A DNA stretch of 64,000 nt from Deltaproteobacteria bacterium. GTDB taxonomy: Bacteria; Myxococcota_A; Polyangia; Polyangiales; Polyangiaceae. A program made the position numbers and the translations under genes. The stretch spans positions 1-64,000 of the forward strand of contig VGRJ01000009.1 in assembly GCA_016875405.1 (NCBI GenBank). Reading direction: 5' to 3'. Of this stretch, positions 50,559 to 59,371 are shown one piece after another. Numbering within the stretch: the stretch's first letter is position 1; every line of letters starts with the position of its first letter. The notes under the pieces are model-generated. The model ran no database searches, was not told where the DNA came from, and saw only the letters and a program-made list of their open reading frames with translations.

Positions 50559-51398
50559 ATGACGCTCCGCTCCGTTCGGCTGCCGCTGCTCTTCGCACTC
50601 CTCGCCCTCGTCTTCGGGCTCACGCTCGTCGAAGGTTCCGCGCTCGCGGCCCGCGGCGTGCGCGCCGAGAAGACGACCCTCGACGAGGACCCCGACACGC
50701 ATGCGTGGAAGCTGAAGCTCACCATCGATCATGGCTCGACGCCCGATCGCGACGTGGTGCCGATGGTGTTCAGCTTCAAGCAGACGGCGACCTACGAGCG
50801 CTCGCTGACCGACGAGTCACCCGACAAGCCCGTGACGCGGACGGCGCCGCTCACCAACCAGACCGCGATGAACTCGGAGCAAGAGGTCGCCTTCAGCGAA
50901 CCCGGTACGGGCAAGCGCTTCAACGCGACGAGGTTCCCGATCACGCTCCGCCGCAAGGAGGACTTCGAGGCGGGGGAGTATGAGCTCACCGTCAAGGTCG
51001 TGGGCGGCCAGACGCTCGGCACGGTGCGGCTTCAGCTGAAGGGCGAGAACAAGCCAATCGACAGGCGGAGCCTCAGCTTCGCGCCGTCTGCGGCGGGCGG
51101 CTCAAAGAAGAAGGTCGAGCCCGGGGCGAAGGCCGCGGAGCCCGCGACGAAGAGCGGGGCTGCAGAGGATCAGGGGCCCGACCTCTCGAACATCCCGGAC
51201 GCGTCGAATTCGGGCGCCACGGCGCGCTCGAATGAGCCCGCGGCTCCTCCGCCGGTCCCGCCGAAGCAGGGCGGATGCGGCTGCCACCTCGTCGGCGAGC
51301 GATCGCAAACGATGTCGCATGGCCTTGCGCTTCTCGGAGCGCTCGCCCTCGTCGTGTCGCGCCGGCAACGTCGAGCGACACGCGTCGCTCACCGCTAG
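50559..51398 (+). CDS. Surface protein with MYXO-CTERM sorting tail
   Basis: 279 residues from ATG 50559. A signal peptide (LLFALLALVFGLTLVEGSAL) is followed by a beta-rich domain of about 150 residues and a long disordered linker (Lys/Ala/Pro/Ser). The end reads GGCGCHLVGERSQTMSHGLA, then a hydrophobic stretch and Arg-rich RRQRRATR. Cys-rich motif, membrane helix and basic end are the MYXO-CTERM signal used by myxobacteria for surface sorting. The beta domain is not recognised. The neighbouring gene on the other strand encodes an S2P-type protease. Confidence 0.8.
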   Translation: MTLRSVRLPLLFALLALVFGLTLVEGSALAARGVRAEKTTLDEDPDTHAWKLKLTIDHGSTPDRDVVPMVFSFKQTATYERSLTDESPDKPVTRTAPLTNQTAMNSEQEVAFSEPGTGKRFNATRFPITLRRKEDFEAGEYELTVKVVGGQTLGTVRLQLKGENKPIDRRSLSFAPSAAGGSKKKVEPGAKAAEPATKSGAAEDQGPDLSNIPDASNSGATARSNEPAAPPPVPPKQGGCGCHLVGERSQTMSHGLALLGALALVVSRRQRRATRVAHR

Positions 51399-51409
51399 CG
51401 CACGCCGCG

Positions 51410-52096
51410 TCAACGGCGCGGCTCGTGCTCATCGACCGCGCGCTTTATGGCTCGACGGACCTGCTCCGCGACCTCGCCCTCAAGGACGACCGCGCTTGGT
51501 TCGCCGCGCTCGCTTACCTTGTCGCGCTCGAGCTCGTGCACCGCGCGCATGTCCCGCTCTCGCTGCTTTGCGAGCGCCGCCCCACGTCGCGCGATGGAGC
51601 TTCGCTGACGGGCCGCTCGCCGTCGACGCCACGCCATCGCGACGAGGCTCCACGCCCGGCTGCCGTCGAGGGGCGGGATCGGGAGGAGGTTCAGTCCGAT
51701 CATGAGGAGGCTTGGTTCGCCGAAGCTCGCGAGCAGCTCCCCCGGGATGCTCGCCCCGAGCCGCGGCGCGACGAGATAGCCGACCGGCAGGAGCAGCGCC
51801 TGCGCGAGCACTCCGCCCCACGCGATCTCTGCGAGCTGCCAGCGCGTCGCGTAGCCCCCGTGTCTGCACTCTCCGCCCCACCCAAAGAGCTCGATGCCCT
51901 CGACATCGAGTCCATTGCGCCTCACGAGCGCCGCGTGGCCGAGCTCGTGCGCAAGCACGACGAGGACGAGCCCGAGCCACGCCCAAGGCGCGAACCGTAA
52001 GCGACCCAGCACCAGCGCCGACAGCGCCAGCGACCAATGAACCGCGATCGGAATGCCGCGGAGCCGCGCGATCACCAACGAGCCTCGACCGCTCAT
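51410..52096 (-). CDS. Site-2 protease family (M50) intramembrane metalloprotease
   Basis: 228 residues. The zinc motif HELGHAALVRR sits in the second hydrophobic segment and NLLPIPPLDGSRAW supplies the third-ligand motif, both typical of compact S2P-family proteases. Four to five membrane helices fit the first 160 residues; the remainder is a charged cytoplasmic tail. Such proteases cut transmembrane segments, often to release anti-sigma factors or process exported proteins. The gene converges on the MYXO-CTERM gene, 11 bases apart. A role in processing that tail is speculative. Confidence 0.85.
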   Translation of the reverse strand: MSGRGSLVIARLRGIPIAVHWSLALSALVLGRLRFAPWAWLGLVLVVLAHELGHAALVRRNGLDVEGIELFGWGGECRHGGYATRWQLAEIAWGGVLAQALLLPVGYLVAPRLGASIPGELLASFGEPSLLMIGLNLLPIPPLDGSRAWSLVAMAWRRRRAARQRSSIARRGAALAKQRERDMRAVHELERDKVSERGEPSAVVLEGEVAEQVRRAIKRAVDEHEPRR

Positions 52097-52213
52097 GCCG
52101 CCGCCCTCTCCGAAAGGCTAGCCCGTCCTCTGCATGCACGCACGCCTCGCGCTTCGCCGGCGAGGCCTCGACCTAGCTGGTGTAGCATCCCGCCTCGCTA
52201 CCAGGAGAACCCC

Positions 52214-54160
52214 GTGCAGAAGTGCCTCGCTCCCGTGATTCTCACCGCCGTCGTCGCCATTGGTTGTGGCGCTACGGCCTTGCCACCACCTCCCTGTCCG
52301 ACCTCGGACAAGGCCGCTGCTTCGGCCACACCTCCGCCGGTGGCGCAGCGGGCAGCGTCGGTCGAGGAGGCGGAGGCCTTCGTCGCCGACGTCGAGCGCG
52401 ATCTCGAGCGGCTCTACATCAACGAGGAGCGAGCCTCGTGGGTCGCGCGCAACTTCGTCACCCTGGACACGAAGGAGATCGCGGCCCGAGCCTCGGAGGA
52501 GACGCTCACCTTCCTCGCGAAGAAGGTCGCCGAGTCGGCTCGTTTCTCGGGTCTGGCGCTCACGCCTGCGACCGCGCGCAAGCTCGCCCTCCTCAAGCGA
52601 AACGCGACGCTCCCAGCCCCGCGCGACGCCGCGAAGACCACCGAGCTCGCGACGCTCGCTGCCGAGCTCGGCGCGACGTACGCGACCGGAAAGTATTGCC
52701 CGACGATGGACGGCGCCCTGCGCCGACAGCTCGCGAAGGACAAGGCCAACCAGGCGGCGCTCGCGTGCGATCCGGCGAAGCCCAATGAGGCGGGCCTCAC
52801 GCTCGACGTCCTCGGGAAGTACATGGGCGACGGTCGCGACGAGGCGGCGCTCCGCGAGGCGTGGACCGGCTGGCACTCGATCGCGCCCGCGATGCGCAAG
52901 AGCTATGCGCGGCTCGTCGAGGTCGCGAACGAAGGGGCGCGCGAGATCGGCTTCGACGACGTCGGGGCCCTCTGGCGCTCTGGCTACGACATGTCGGCCG
53001 ACGCGTTCCGCGCGGAAGCGGCGCGGCTCTACCGCGACGTCGAGCCGCTCTATCGCGACCTCCACTGCTACGCGAGGAAGCGGCTCAGCAAGCGCTACGG
53101 CGACAAGCTCGTGCCGCGCACCGGTCCGATCCGGGCTCACCTGCTCGGCAACATGTGGTCGCAGACGTGGAGCAACCTCTACCCCGAGCTCGAGCCGTAC
53201 CCCGGGCAGGGCGCGATCGACGTCACGAAGGCGCTCGAGAAGAAGAAGATCGACGAGCTCGAGATGGTGCGGATGGCCGAGCGCTTCTTCACCTCGATGG
53301 GGCTCGACCCACTGCCCGAGACCTTCTGGAAGCGCTCGCTCTTCAAGCGCCCGGCCGACCGAGAGGTCGAGTGTCACGCCAGCGCGTGGGACGTTCATTA
53401 CAACGACGACCTCCGCATCAAGATGTGCATCCAGCGCACCGATGAGGAGCTCTACACGCTCCATCACGAACTCGGGCACAACTACTACTTCCACTACTAC
53501 GTGAAGCAGCCCGTCCTCTTCAAAACCGGGGCCAACGACGGGTTCCACGAGGCGATCGGCGACACGATCGCGCTCAGCGTGACCCCGCGCTACTTGGCAT
53601 CGATCAAGCTTGTCGACAGCGCGCCCTCGAACGCCAAGGCCGACGTGAACTACCTCATGAAGATGGCGCTCGACAAGATCGCCTTCCTGCCGTTCGGCAA
53701 GCTGATTGACGAGTGGCGGTGGGACGTGTTCGCGGGCAAGACCGCGCCGAGCGACTACAACGCCGCGTGGTGGAAGTTGCGCACGTCCTACCAAGGCATC
53801 ACCCCCCCGGTCGTGCGAAGCGAGGCCGACTTCGATCCGGGGGCGAAGTACCACGTGCCCGGCAACGTCCCCTACACGCGCTACTTCTTGGCCTTCCTCT
53901 ACCAGTTCCAGTTCTACCGCGCGCTGTGCCGTGAAGCCGGGCATCAGGGGCCGCTTCACACGTGCTCGTTCTATGGAAACAAGGCGGCGGGCGACAAGCT
54001 CAAGGCCATGCTCGCGCTGGGCGCCGAGAAGCCTTGGCAGGAGGCGCTGAAGGCGCTGAGCGGCGAGGCGAACGCGGATGCCGGGGCGCTGATGGAGTAC
54101 TTTGCGCCGCTTCGGAACTTCCTGAAGGACGAGATCAAGGACGAGACATGCGGCTGGTGA
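52214..54160 (+). CDS. M2-family (ACE-like) metallopeptidase lipoprotein
   Basis: 648 residues from GTG 52214, preceded by AGGAGA at normal spacing, with a signal peptide ending in VVAIGC. The zinc motif LHHELGHNYYFHYY and the downstream Glu in NDGFHEAIGDTIAL (third ligand) correspond to the HEXXH plus GFHE(A)IGD of angiotensin-converting enzyme-type peptidyl-dipeptidases. Other conserved-looking parts include WTGWHSIAPAMRKSYARLVE and LGNMWSQTWSNLY. M2 peptidases remove C-terminal dipeptides. The lipoprotein anchor places it outside the inner membrane. The gene stands alone between a divergent S2P gene and a short ORF. Confidence 0.9.
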   Translation: MQKCLAPVILTAVVAIGCGATALPPPPCPTSDKAAASATPPPVAQRAASVEEAEAFVADVERDLERLYINEERASWVARNFVTLDTKEIAARASEETLTFLAKKVAESARFSGLALTPATARKLALLKRNATLPAPRDAAKTTELATLAAELGATYATGKYCPTMDGALRRQLAKDKANQAALACDPAKPNEAGLTLDVLGKYMGDGRDEAALREAWTGWHSIAPAMRKSYARLVEVANEGAREIGFDDVGALWRSGYDMSADAFRAEAARLYRDVEPLYRDLHCYARKRLSKRYGDKLVPRTGPIRAHLLGNMWSQTWSNLYPELEPYPGQGAIDVTKALEKKKIDELEMVRMAERFFTSMGLDPLPETFWKRSLFKRPADREVECHASAWDVHYNDDLRIKMCIQRTDEELYTLHHELGHNYYFHYYVKQPVLFKTGANDGFHEAIGDTIALSVTPRYLASIKLVDSAPSNAKADVNYLMKMALDKIAFLPFGKLIDEWRWDVFAGKTAPSDYNAAWWKLRTSYQGITPPVVRSEADFDPGAKYHVPGNVPYTRYFLAFLYQFQFYRALCREAGHQGPLHTCSFYGNKAAGDKLKAMLALGAEKPWQEALKALSGEANADAGALMEYFAPLRNFLKDEIKDETCGW

Positions 54161-54208
54161 TGTGGCAGAGCTAGGCCGCCTCGAACCGTTACCATCTCGG
54201 AGATTTCG

Positions 54209-54670
54209 ATGAAGCTTCCCGATCCTGGACTCTACCGCACGCACAAGGCCTACCCCGGACACGAGGAGGCCATCCCGGCTGGCGTTCTGGTGTACGTCGG
54301 CGTTCCCACGAACGGCGGTCTCCCTTTCGTCGTACGCCCTGGCGCAAACCGTAACAACCGCTGGTACTGGGGCGAGCCCACCATCCCTCTTCGCGCGCAG
54401 AGCTGGGCCGACGGTCTCGTGAAGTTGCCGTCCGAGGGGTTCTACACCCTCCCGCGTGACATCGTGTTCGAGGGCGGCGGACGCTGGCTCCAGAACGCGG
54501 TCGTCCAGCTCGGCTACAACGGAGAGGGTAAGGGCATTCTCTTCGTTGGCGAGCAGCACGAGGGCGAGGAGCGCAACGTCCTCGTCTTCAGCGACCGCGG
54601 TCGGATGTGTGAGGACGAGCTCCTGTTCAAGCTCCGCTGGGCTCCGATCCTCCCCGTCACCAAAGACTGA
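54209..54670 (+). CDS. Uncharacterised 153-residue protein
   Basis: 153 residues from ATG 54209, preceded by GGAG at 54199-54202. There is no signal peptide or membrane segment. The sequence is rich in aromatic and beta-type residues (GVLVYVGVPTNGGLPFVVRP, NRWYWGEPTI, AVVQLGYNGEGKGILFVGEQ) and suggests a small cytoplasmic beta domain. No family was recognised. Codon use matches neighbours. It lies 48 bases after the M2 peptidase gene, possibly on the same transcript. Confidence 0.6.
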   Translation: MKLPDPGLYRTHKAYPGHEEAIPAGVLVYVGVPTNGGLPFVVRPGANRNNRWYWGEPTIPLRAQSWADGLVKLPSEGFYTLPRDIVFEGGGRWLQNAVVQLGYNGEGKGILFVGEQHEGEERNVLVFSDRGRMCEDELLFKLRWAPILPVTKD

Positions 54671-54800
54671 CCGCGAGCCTCGCGCGTGATGACGAGTCGA
54701 TCGCGTCCTGCGGTCGGCTCGTTTGCATTTGGGGTAGGGTCGTCACGGCACGGTGCGTTGAGCCGTCGAGACCGCGCCGCGATCCGCCTCGCGATGCCGT

Positions 54801-55283
54801 TCAGCGACAGGCGCCGGGGGCTTGATCGAGGAGCGAGAGGCGCACCGCGAGGAGCGCCTGCGTGCGGGTGACCTTGCCTCGCTCGAGCTGGAGCCGCTGC
54901 GTGTCGCAGGCGTTCGCGGCCGAGGTGAGGTTCGCGCGCACGGCCTCGTCCTTGGCCGCCTTCGCGCTCGTGCGGAGCGCCTGGCAACATGCCTGGATGG
55001 TGGCGACGCTCGAGTACCCTCCTGGGGTCGCGCTGGCTTCCGCGGTGGCCGTGACCCCGGGCGTTGGGTCGACGCCCCGACTCGCGTCGGGTCGCTTCGG
55101 GTCGAGCGGCGCGTCCGGGCCGTCGAAGGGGACGTTGATCGTCTGCTCCTCTTCCTTGCAGCCCTGAACACCGAGCACGAGCGCGGAGAGCAGCGCGAGG
55201 GCGTTCAAGGTGCGGCGAGAAGGCGAACCCACCGTCGGAGCTTGCACCGTGCGAGGCCTCGACGCGAGCCCGAAGCGCGTCAT
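54801..55283 (-). CDS. Lipoprotein of unknown function
   Basis: 160 residues. An N-terminal basic part precedes a signal peptide with lipobox LGVQGC and a Pro/Asp/Ala linker. The C-terminal 80 residues are helical with three cysteines (IQACCQALRTSAKAAKDEAV, SAANACDTQR). Its start overlaps the stop of the kinase gene at 55280 by four bases, so both are probably translated together. No family was recognised. It may sense or respond in the envelope to the coupled kinase. Confidence 0.6.
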   Translation of the reverse strand: MTRFGLASRPRTVQAPTVGSPSRRTLNALALLSALVLGVQGCKEEEQTINVPFDGPDAPLDPKRPDASRGVDPTPGVTATAEASATPGGYSSVATIQACCQALRTSAKAAKDEAVRANLTSAANACDTQRLQLERGKVTRTQALLAVRLSLLDQAPGACR

Positions 55284-56701
55284 CCCAGGAACTTCGCGAG
55301 CAAGACCGCGATGGCGAGCGCGAGTACGACCGCGACGACGGTCTTCAGGTGCCCGCCCGCAGACGCCCCCTCCGCGCTCCGAGCGCGCGTGGCGTCGACG
55401 ATGAGGTCGCGGGAGCGGTGCGTCGACGGCGAGCTCGTGCGCGCGGTGCTTTGGTCGGTCCCCAAAGGTACCTCGTCACTCGGGTCCTCCGGAGCGGGAG
55501 ATGGAAGCGTCTTCGTCGTAGTGGCGCCGCTCTCTCGAGCCTCTCGCGACGCGCGGAGTGGTCCGTTCGACGCGAGCGTCGCGGCCGACGGCGAGGGTTT
55601 CGGTGTGCGGGCGGGCTCTGCCGGAGCGTCACCCACGAGGGCGTCGAGCGGCCCTTCTTCGGAGGCCGCGGTCGGCGGCGTCGCGATCGAGCCTGCCACG
55701 CTTGGGATCGGCTCCATCACCAGCACCGGGCCGTGCTCGAGCGCCATCAGCGCCCGCTCGCGTGCGCGTCGACGCGCGAGCTTCTCCTCCGCGAAGTGCG
55801 ACGAGAGCCACTCACCGAAGCGGAGTGCGCTCGCCATCTGCCGCGTCCCGAGGCAGTAGCCGTAGAGGTCGTCGAACATCTCCGCCGCGGTCGCGTAGCG
55901 GTCTGTTGGCGCGGCCGCGAGCGCCCGAGCCACGATTCGCTCGAGCACGCCCGCGTCGGGGAGGTCGAGCTTGCGAAGGGCCGGCACCTCGCCCTTCCGC
56001 GCGAGCTCGATGAGCGACGTCCCCTCGGCCGCCTTGTACATGCGGCGACCCGCGAGCAGCTCCCACAGCAGGATGCCCGCCGCGAAGATGTCGGCTCGTC
56101 CGTCGAGCCGCTCGCCGCGGGCTTGCTCCGGGCTCATGTAGCCAGCCTTCCCCTCGATCGTCTCACTCGCGCTCCCGCCGACTCGCAGGACGCTCGCGAT
56201 CCCGAAGTCGCAGAGCTTCACCTCGCCGCTGAAGCTGAGGAGCACGTTCGACGGCGAGACGTCGCGATGAATGACACCGACCGCGTCCTCGAGCTGGTAG
56301 TGGTGCGCGTAGTCGAGGGCCCGGAGGAGCTCTCGCACGACGTAGAGGCGGTACTCCATGGGGAGCGGGAGCTTGCGCACGCTGCACTGCTTCAGGAGCT
56401 CCCGCAGATCGAGCCCCTCGACGTACTCCATCGCGATGTAGAGCGTGTCTTCCTGGCGGCCGAGCTCCTCGACGCGCGCGATGTTCGCGTGCGTCAGCTG
56501 CGCCGAGAGCTTCGCCTCATCGATCAGGAGCTCGCTCGAGCGCGGATCCTGCGAGAGGTGCGGCAGGATCTCCTTGATGACGAGGAGCCGAGCCCCCCCG
56601 AGCTCGGTCTTGACCCGCGCGAGGTAAATGTCCGCCATGCCGCCGCTGGCGACGTGGTCGAAGAGCGTGAAGCGCCCGAGCCGAAACGGTAAGGTGCGCA
56701 T
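55280..56701 (-). CDS. Ser/Thr protein kinase with C-terminal membrane anchor
   Basis: 473 residues. A Hanks-type kinase domain fills residues 10-290: VASGGMADIYLAR (glycine loop), VIKEIL (catalytic Lys), VIHRDVSPSNVLLSFS (catalytic loop) and LCDFGIASVLR, then GYMSPEQARGERLDGRADIF. A disordered Pro/Ser/Thr-rich region follows, and a terminal hydrophobic segment TVVAVVLALAIAVLLAKFLG anchors the protein. HRDVSPSN is the variant common in myxobacterial kinases. The lipoprotein gene downstream is coupled by a four-base overlap. It is divergent from the helicase gene. Confidence 0.92.
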   Translation of the reverse strand: MRTLPFRLGRFTLFDHVASGGMADIYLARVKTELGGARLLVIKEILPHLSQDPRSSELLIDEAKLSAQLTHANIARVEELGRQEDTLYIAMEYVEGLDLRELLKQCSVRKLPLPMEYRLYVVRELLRALDYAHHYQLEDAVGVIHRDVSPSNVLLSFSGEVKLCDFGIASVLRVGGSASETIEGKAGYMSPEQARGERLDGRADIFAAGILLWELLAGRRMYKAAEGTSLIELARKGEVPALRKLDLPDAGVLERIVARALAAAPTDRYATAAEMFDDLYGYCLGTRQMASALRFGEWLSSHFAEEKLARRRARERALMALEHGPVLVMEPIPSVAGSIATPPTAASEEGPLDALVGDAPAEPARTPKPSPSAATLASNGPLRASREARESGATTTKTLPSPAPEDPSDEVPLGTDQSTARTSSPSTHRSRDLIVDATRARSAEGASAGGHLKTVVAVVLALAIAVLLAKFLG

Positions 56702-56770
56702 GACCGACCCTCGTCTCAGGTTCGCGCCGAACCGTCAAGTTCGCGCCACACGCTCCTCCCCGATACGCCG

Positions 56771-59311
56771 ATGACCGCCGCCGAACACCCGCTCCTCGCT
56801 CGGTTGCCTGCCATCGGGGGGACGCTCGACACCACCGAAGTCTTCGATCGCTTCCTCGACTACGCGAGCGAGCGCGGGGTCGAGCTCTACCCGGCGCAGG
56901 AGGAGGCACTCCTCGAGGTTTGCGCGGATAAGAACGTGATCCTCGCGACGCCTACGGGCTCCGGCAAGTCGCTGGTCGCCGAGGCGATGCACTTCCTCGC
57001 CATGGCGCGTGATCGACGCTCGGTCTACACGAGTCCGATCAAAGCGCTCGTCAACGAGAAGTTCTTCGCGCTGTGTCGTCTCTTCCACCCCGACAACGTC
57101 GGGCTCCTCACCGGAGACGCGACCGTCAACCGCGACGCGCCGATCCTCTGCTGCACCGCCGAGGTGCTCGCGAACTGGTCGCTCGCGGAGGGCGCGGCCG
57201 TCGATGTCGACTTCGCGATCCTCGACGAGTTTCATTACTACGCCGACCGCGATCGCGGTGTCGCCTGGCAGGTGCCTCTGCTCACCATGCCGAAGACGAC
57301 CTTCCTCCTCATGTCGGCGACGCTGGGCGACCCCGCCTTCTTCGCGGAGCGCCTGTCGGACCTCAACGGTCGCGAGACGGCGATCGTCACCTCGGACGTG
57401 AGGCCTGTACCACTCGATTACACCTACGCCGAGGTCCCCCTGCAGGAGACCATCCTCGGCTTGCTCGAGCAGGGGCGTGCGCCGATCTACGTGGTGAGCT
57501 TCACCCAGCGAGCGTGTCACGACGAGGCGCAGAACCTCATGAGCATCAACGTGTGCTCGCGCGAGGAGAAGCACGCGATCGCAGCCGAGCTCGAGGGGCA
57601 CCGCTTCGACACTCCTTACGGCCGCGCTCTCGCCCGGTTCGTGCGGCACGGCATTGGCGTGCACCACGGCGGGATGCTCCCGAAGCATCGCCGGCTGGTC
57701 GAGCGACTCGCGCAGAGGGGGCTCTTGAAGGTGGTGAGCGGCACCGACACGCTCGGGGTCGGCGTCAACATCCCGATCCGCACGGTCGTGCTCACGCAGC
57801 TGTGCAAGTTCGATGGGGAGAACACGCGCATCCTCGGAGCGCGTGAGTTTCATCAGCTCTGCGGGCGCGCGGGGCGCAAGGGCTTCGACGATCAGGGGAG
57901 CGTCGTTGCCCAGGCGCCGGAGCACGTCATCGAGAACCTCCGGCTCGAGGCGAAGGCCGGCAAGGGCAAGAAGGTCGTCAAGCGGAAGGCTCCGACCCGC
58001 GGCTACGCTCACTACACGCGCGCCACTTTCGAGGCGCTCCAGGCGGCTCGGCCGGAGCCGCTCGAGTCGCGCTTCGCGGTGAGCCACGCGATGTTGCTCG
58101 CGGTCCTCGGTCGCGCCGAGGGCGGCTGTCAGGCGATGAAGGCGCTCGTCCGTACGTGCCACGAACGGCCTGCGATGAAGCGCCAGCTCGGGCGCACCGC
58201 GCTGCAGATGCTGCGCTCGCTCGTCGAGGCTGAGGTCGTCGGCTTCGTCGATGACCCTTGTGTTCCGTGGCGGCGACGTCTCCAGGTCAACGTCGACCTG
58301 CAGCAGGATTTCTCCCTCCACCACGCGCTGTCGCTCTACCTGGTCGAGGCCCTCGCGGTGCTCGACCGCGAGAGCCCGGACTACCCGCTCGACGTGCTCT
58401 CGTTCGTCGAGGCGATCCTCGAGGACCCGAAGCCTATCCTTGGCAAGCAGCTCGATCGCGTGAAGGACGAGGCGATCGCCAAGTGGAAGGCCGAGGGGGT
58501 CGAGTACGAAGAGCGCATGGCGCGGCTCGACTCACTCGACTACCCGAAGCCGAATCAAGAGCTCATCTACGGGACCTTCGACGCCTTCCGCGGTGTTCAT
58601 CCGTGGGTTGGTCGTGACACCGTAAGGCCGAAGGGTGTCGCGCGTGAGCTCTTCGAGCGCTGCTTCGATTTTCACGGCTTCATTCTCGATCATGGCCTCG
58701 AGCGTCACGAGGGGCTGCTCTTGCGCTACCTGACGGACGTGACGAAGGCGCTCGTTCAGAACGTTCCCGAGCGCGCCATGACACGGGACCTCGACGAGCT
58801 CGTTGCCTTCTTCGAGTCGGTCGTTCGCGGTGTCGACGCGAGCTTGCTCGAGGAGTGGGAGCGGCTCCGCGATCCCGACCGCGTGCTCGCCCTGGCCCCG
58901 AGCGTCGTCGAGGTGCCGCGGGAGCGCCCGCTCGTCGCGGATCGCCGGGGTTTCACCGTCCTCGTTCGGAACGCCGCCTTTGGCCTCGTGAAGGCTCTCG
59001 CGGCCGGAGATTTCGAGGGATTCGCTGGGCGACTCGAGCGCGTGTCCGGGGACGTCGAGTGGTCGGTCGCGGCCGTCGCGGAGGCGTTTCGTCCTTACGG
59101 CGAAGAGCACGCCGCGCTCTCGGTGGATCCGCGCGCGCGCGGCACGAGCATGGTCACCATCGACGAGAGCGCGAGTGACCGCTGGCGAGTAGTTCAGCGA
59201 CTCTGCGATCCGGACGAGCACGACGACTGGTTCCTCGAGCTGTCGGTCGACCTCGTCCGCTCGAACGAAGCGGGCCGTCCTGTCCTGACGCTTGTTCGTC
59301 TCGGGCCGTGA
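56771..59311 (+). CDS. DEAD/DEAH-type RNA helicase with DUF3516 C-terminus
   Basis: 846 residues. Superfamily 2 helicase motifs: YPAQEEALLEV (Q-like), LATPTGSGKSLVAEA (Walker A), ILDEFHYYADRDRG (Walker B as DEFH), LMSATLG (motif III), then VVSFTQRACHDEAQNLM, GVHHGGMLPKHRRLVERLAQ and FHQLCGRAGRKGFDDQG (motif VI). The last 400 residues match the DUF3516 region found in bacterial relatives of Ski2-type helicases. A role in RNA metabolism is inferred from the family. Full length is normal for it. The gene is monocistronic or leads holB, which starts 60 bases later. Confidence 0.9.
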   Translation: MTAAEHPLLARLPAIGGTLDTTEVFDRFLDYASERGVELYPAQEEALLEVCADKNVILATPTGSGKSLVAEAMHFLAMARDRRSVYTSPIKALVNEKFFALCRLFHPDNVGLLTGDATVNRDAPILCCTAEVLANWSLAEGAAVDVDFAILDEFHYYADRDRGVAWQVPLLTMPKTTFLLMSATLGDPAFFAERLSDLNGRETAIVTSDVRPVPLDYTYAEVPLQETILGLLEQGRAPIYVVSFTQRACHDEAQNLMSINVCSREEKHAIAAELEGHRFDTPYGRALARFVRHGIGVHHGGMLPKHRRLVERLAQRGLLKVVSGTDTLGVGVNIPIRTVVLTQLCKFDGENTRILGAREFHQLCGRAGRKGFDDQGSVVAQAPEHVIENLRLEAKAGKGKKVVKRKAPTRGYAHYTRATFEALQAARPEPLESRFAVSHAMLLAVLGRAEGGCQAMKALVRTCHERPAMKRQLGRTALQMLRSLVEAEVVGFVDDPCVPWRRRLQVNVDLQQDFSLHHALSLYLVEALAVLDRESPDYPLDVLSFVEAILEDPKPILGKQLDRVKDEAIAKWKAEGVEYEERMARLDSLDYPKPNQELIYGTFDAFRGVHPWVGRDTVRPKGVARELFERCFDFHGFILDHGLERHEGLLLRYLTDVTKALVQNVPERAMTRDLDELVAFFESVVRGVDASLLEEWERLRDPDRVLALAPSVVEVPRERPLVADRRGFTVLVRNAAFGLVKALAAGDFEGFAGRLERVSGDVEWSVAAVAEAFRPYGEEHAALSVDPRARGTSMVTIDESASDRWRVVQRLCDPDEHDDWFLELSVDLVRSNEAGRPVLTLVRLGP

Positions 59312-59371
59312 GAAGGGGAGCGCTCGTCATGCCGCCTCCCACCTCCGAGCAGGACGCGCTATGACGCCCCC

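Noticed and set aside
52118-54559. 813-codon minus-strand frame opposite the M2 peptidase
   Set aside because: It has no recognisable motif and overlaps a well-supported gene almost fully.
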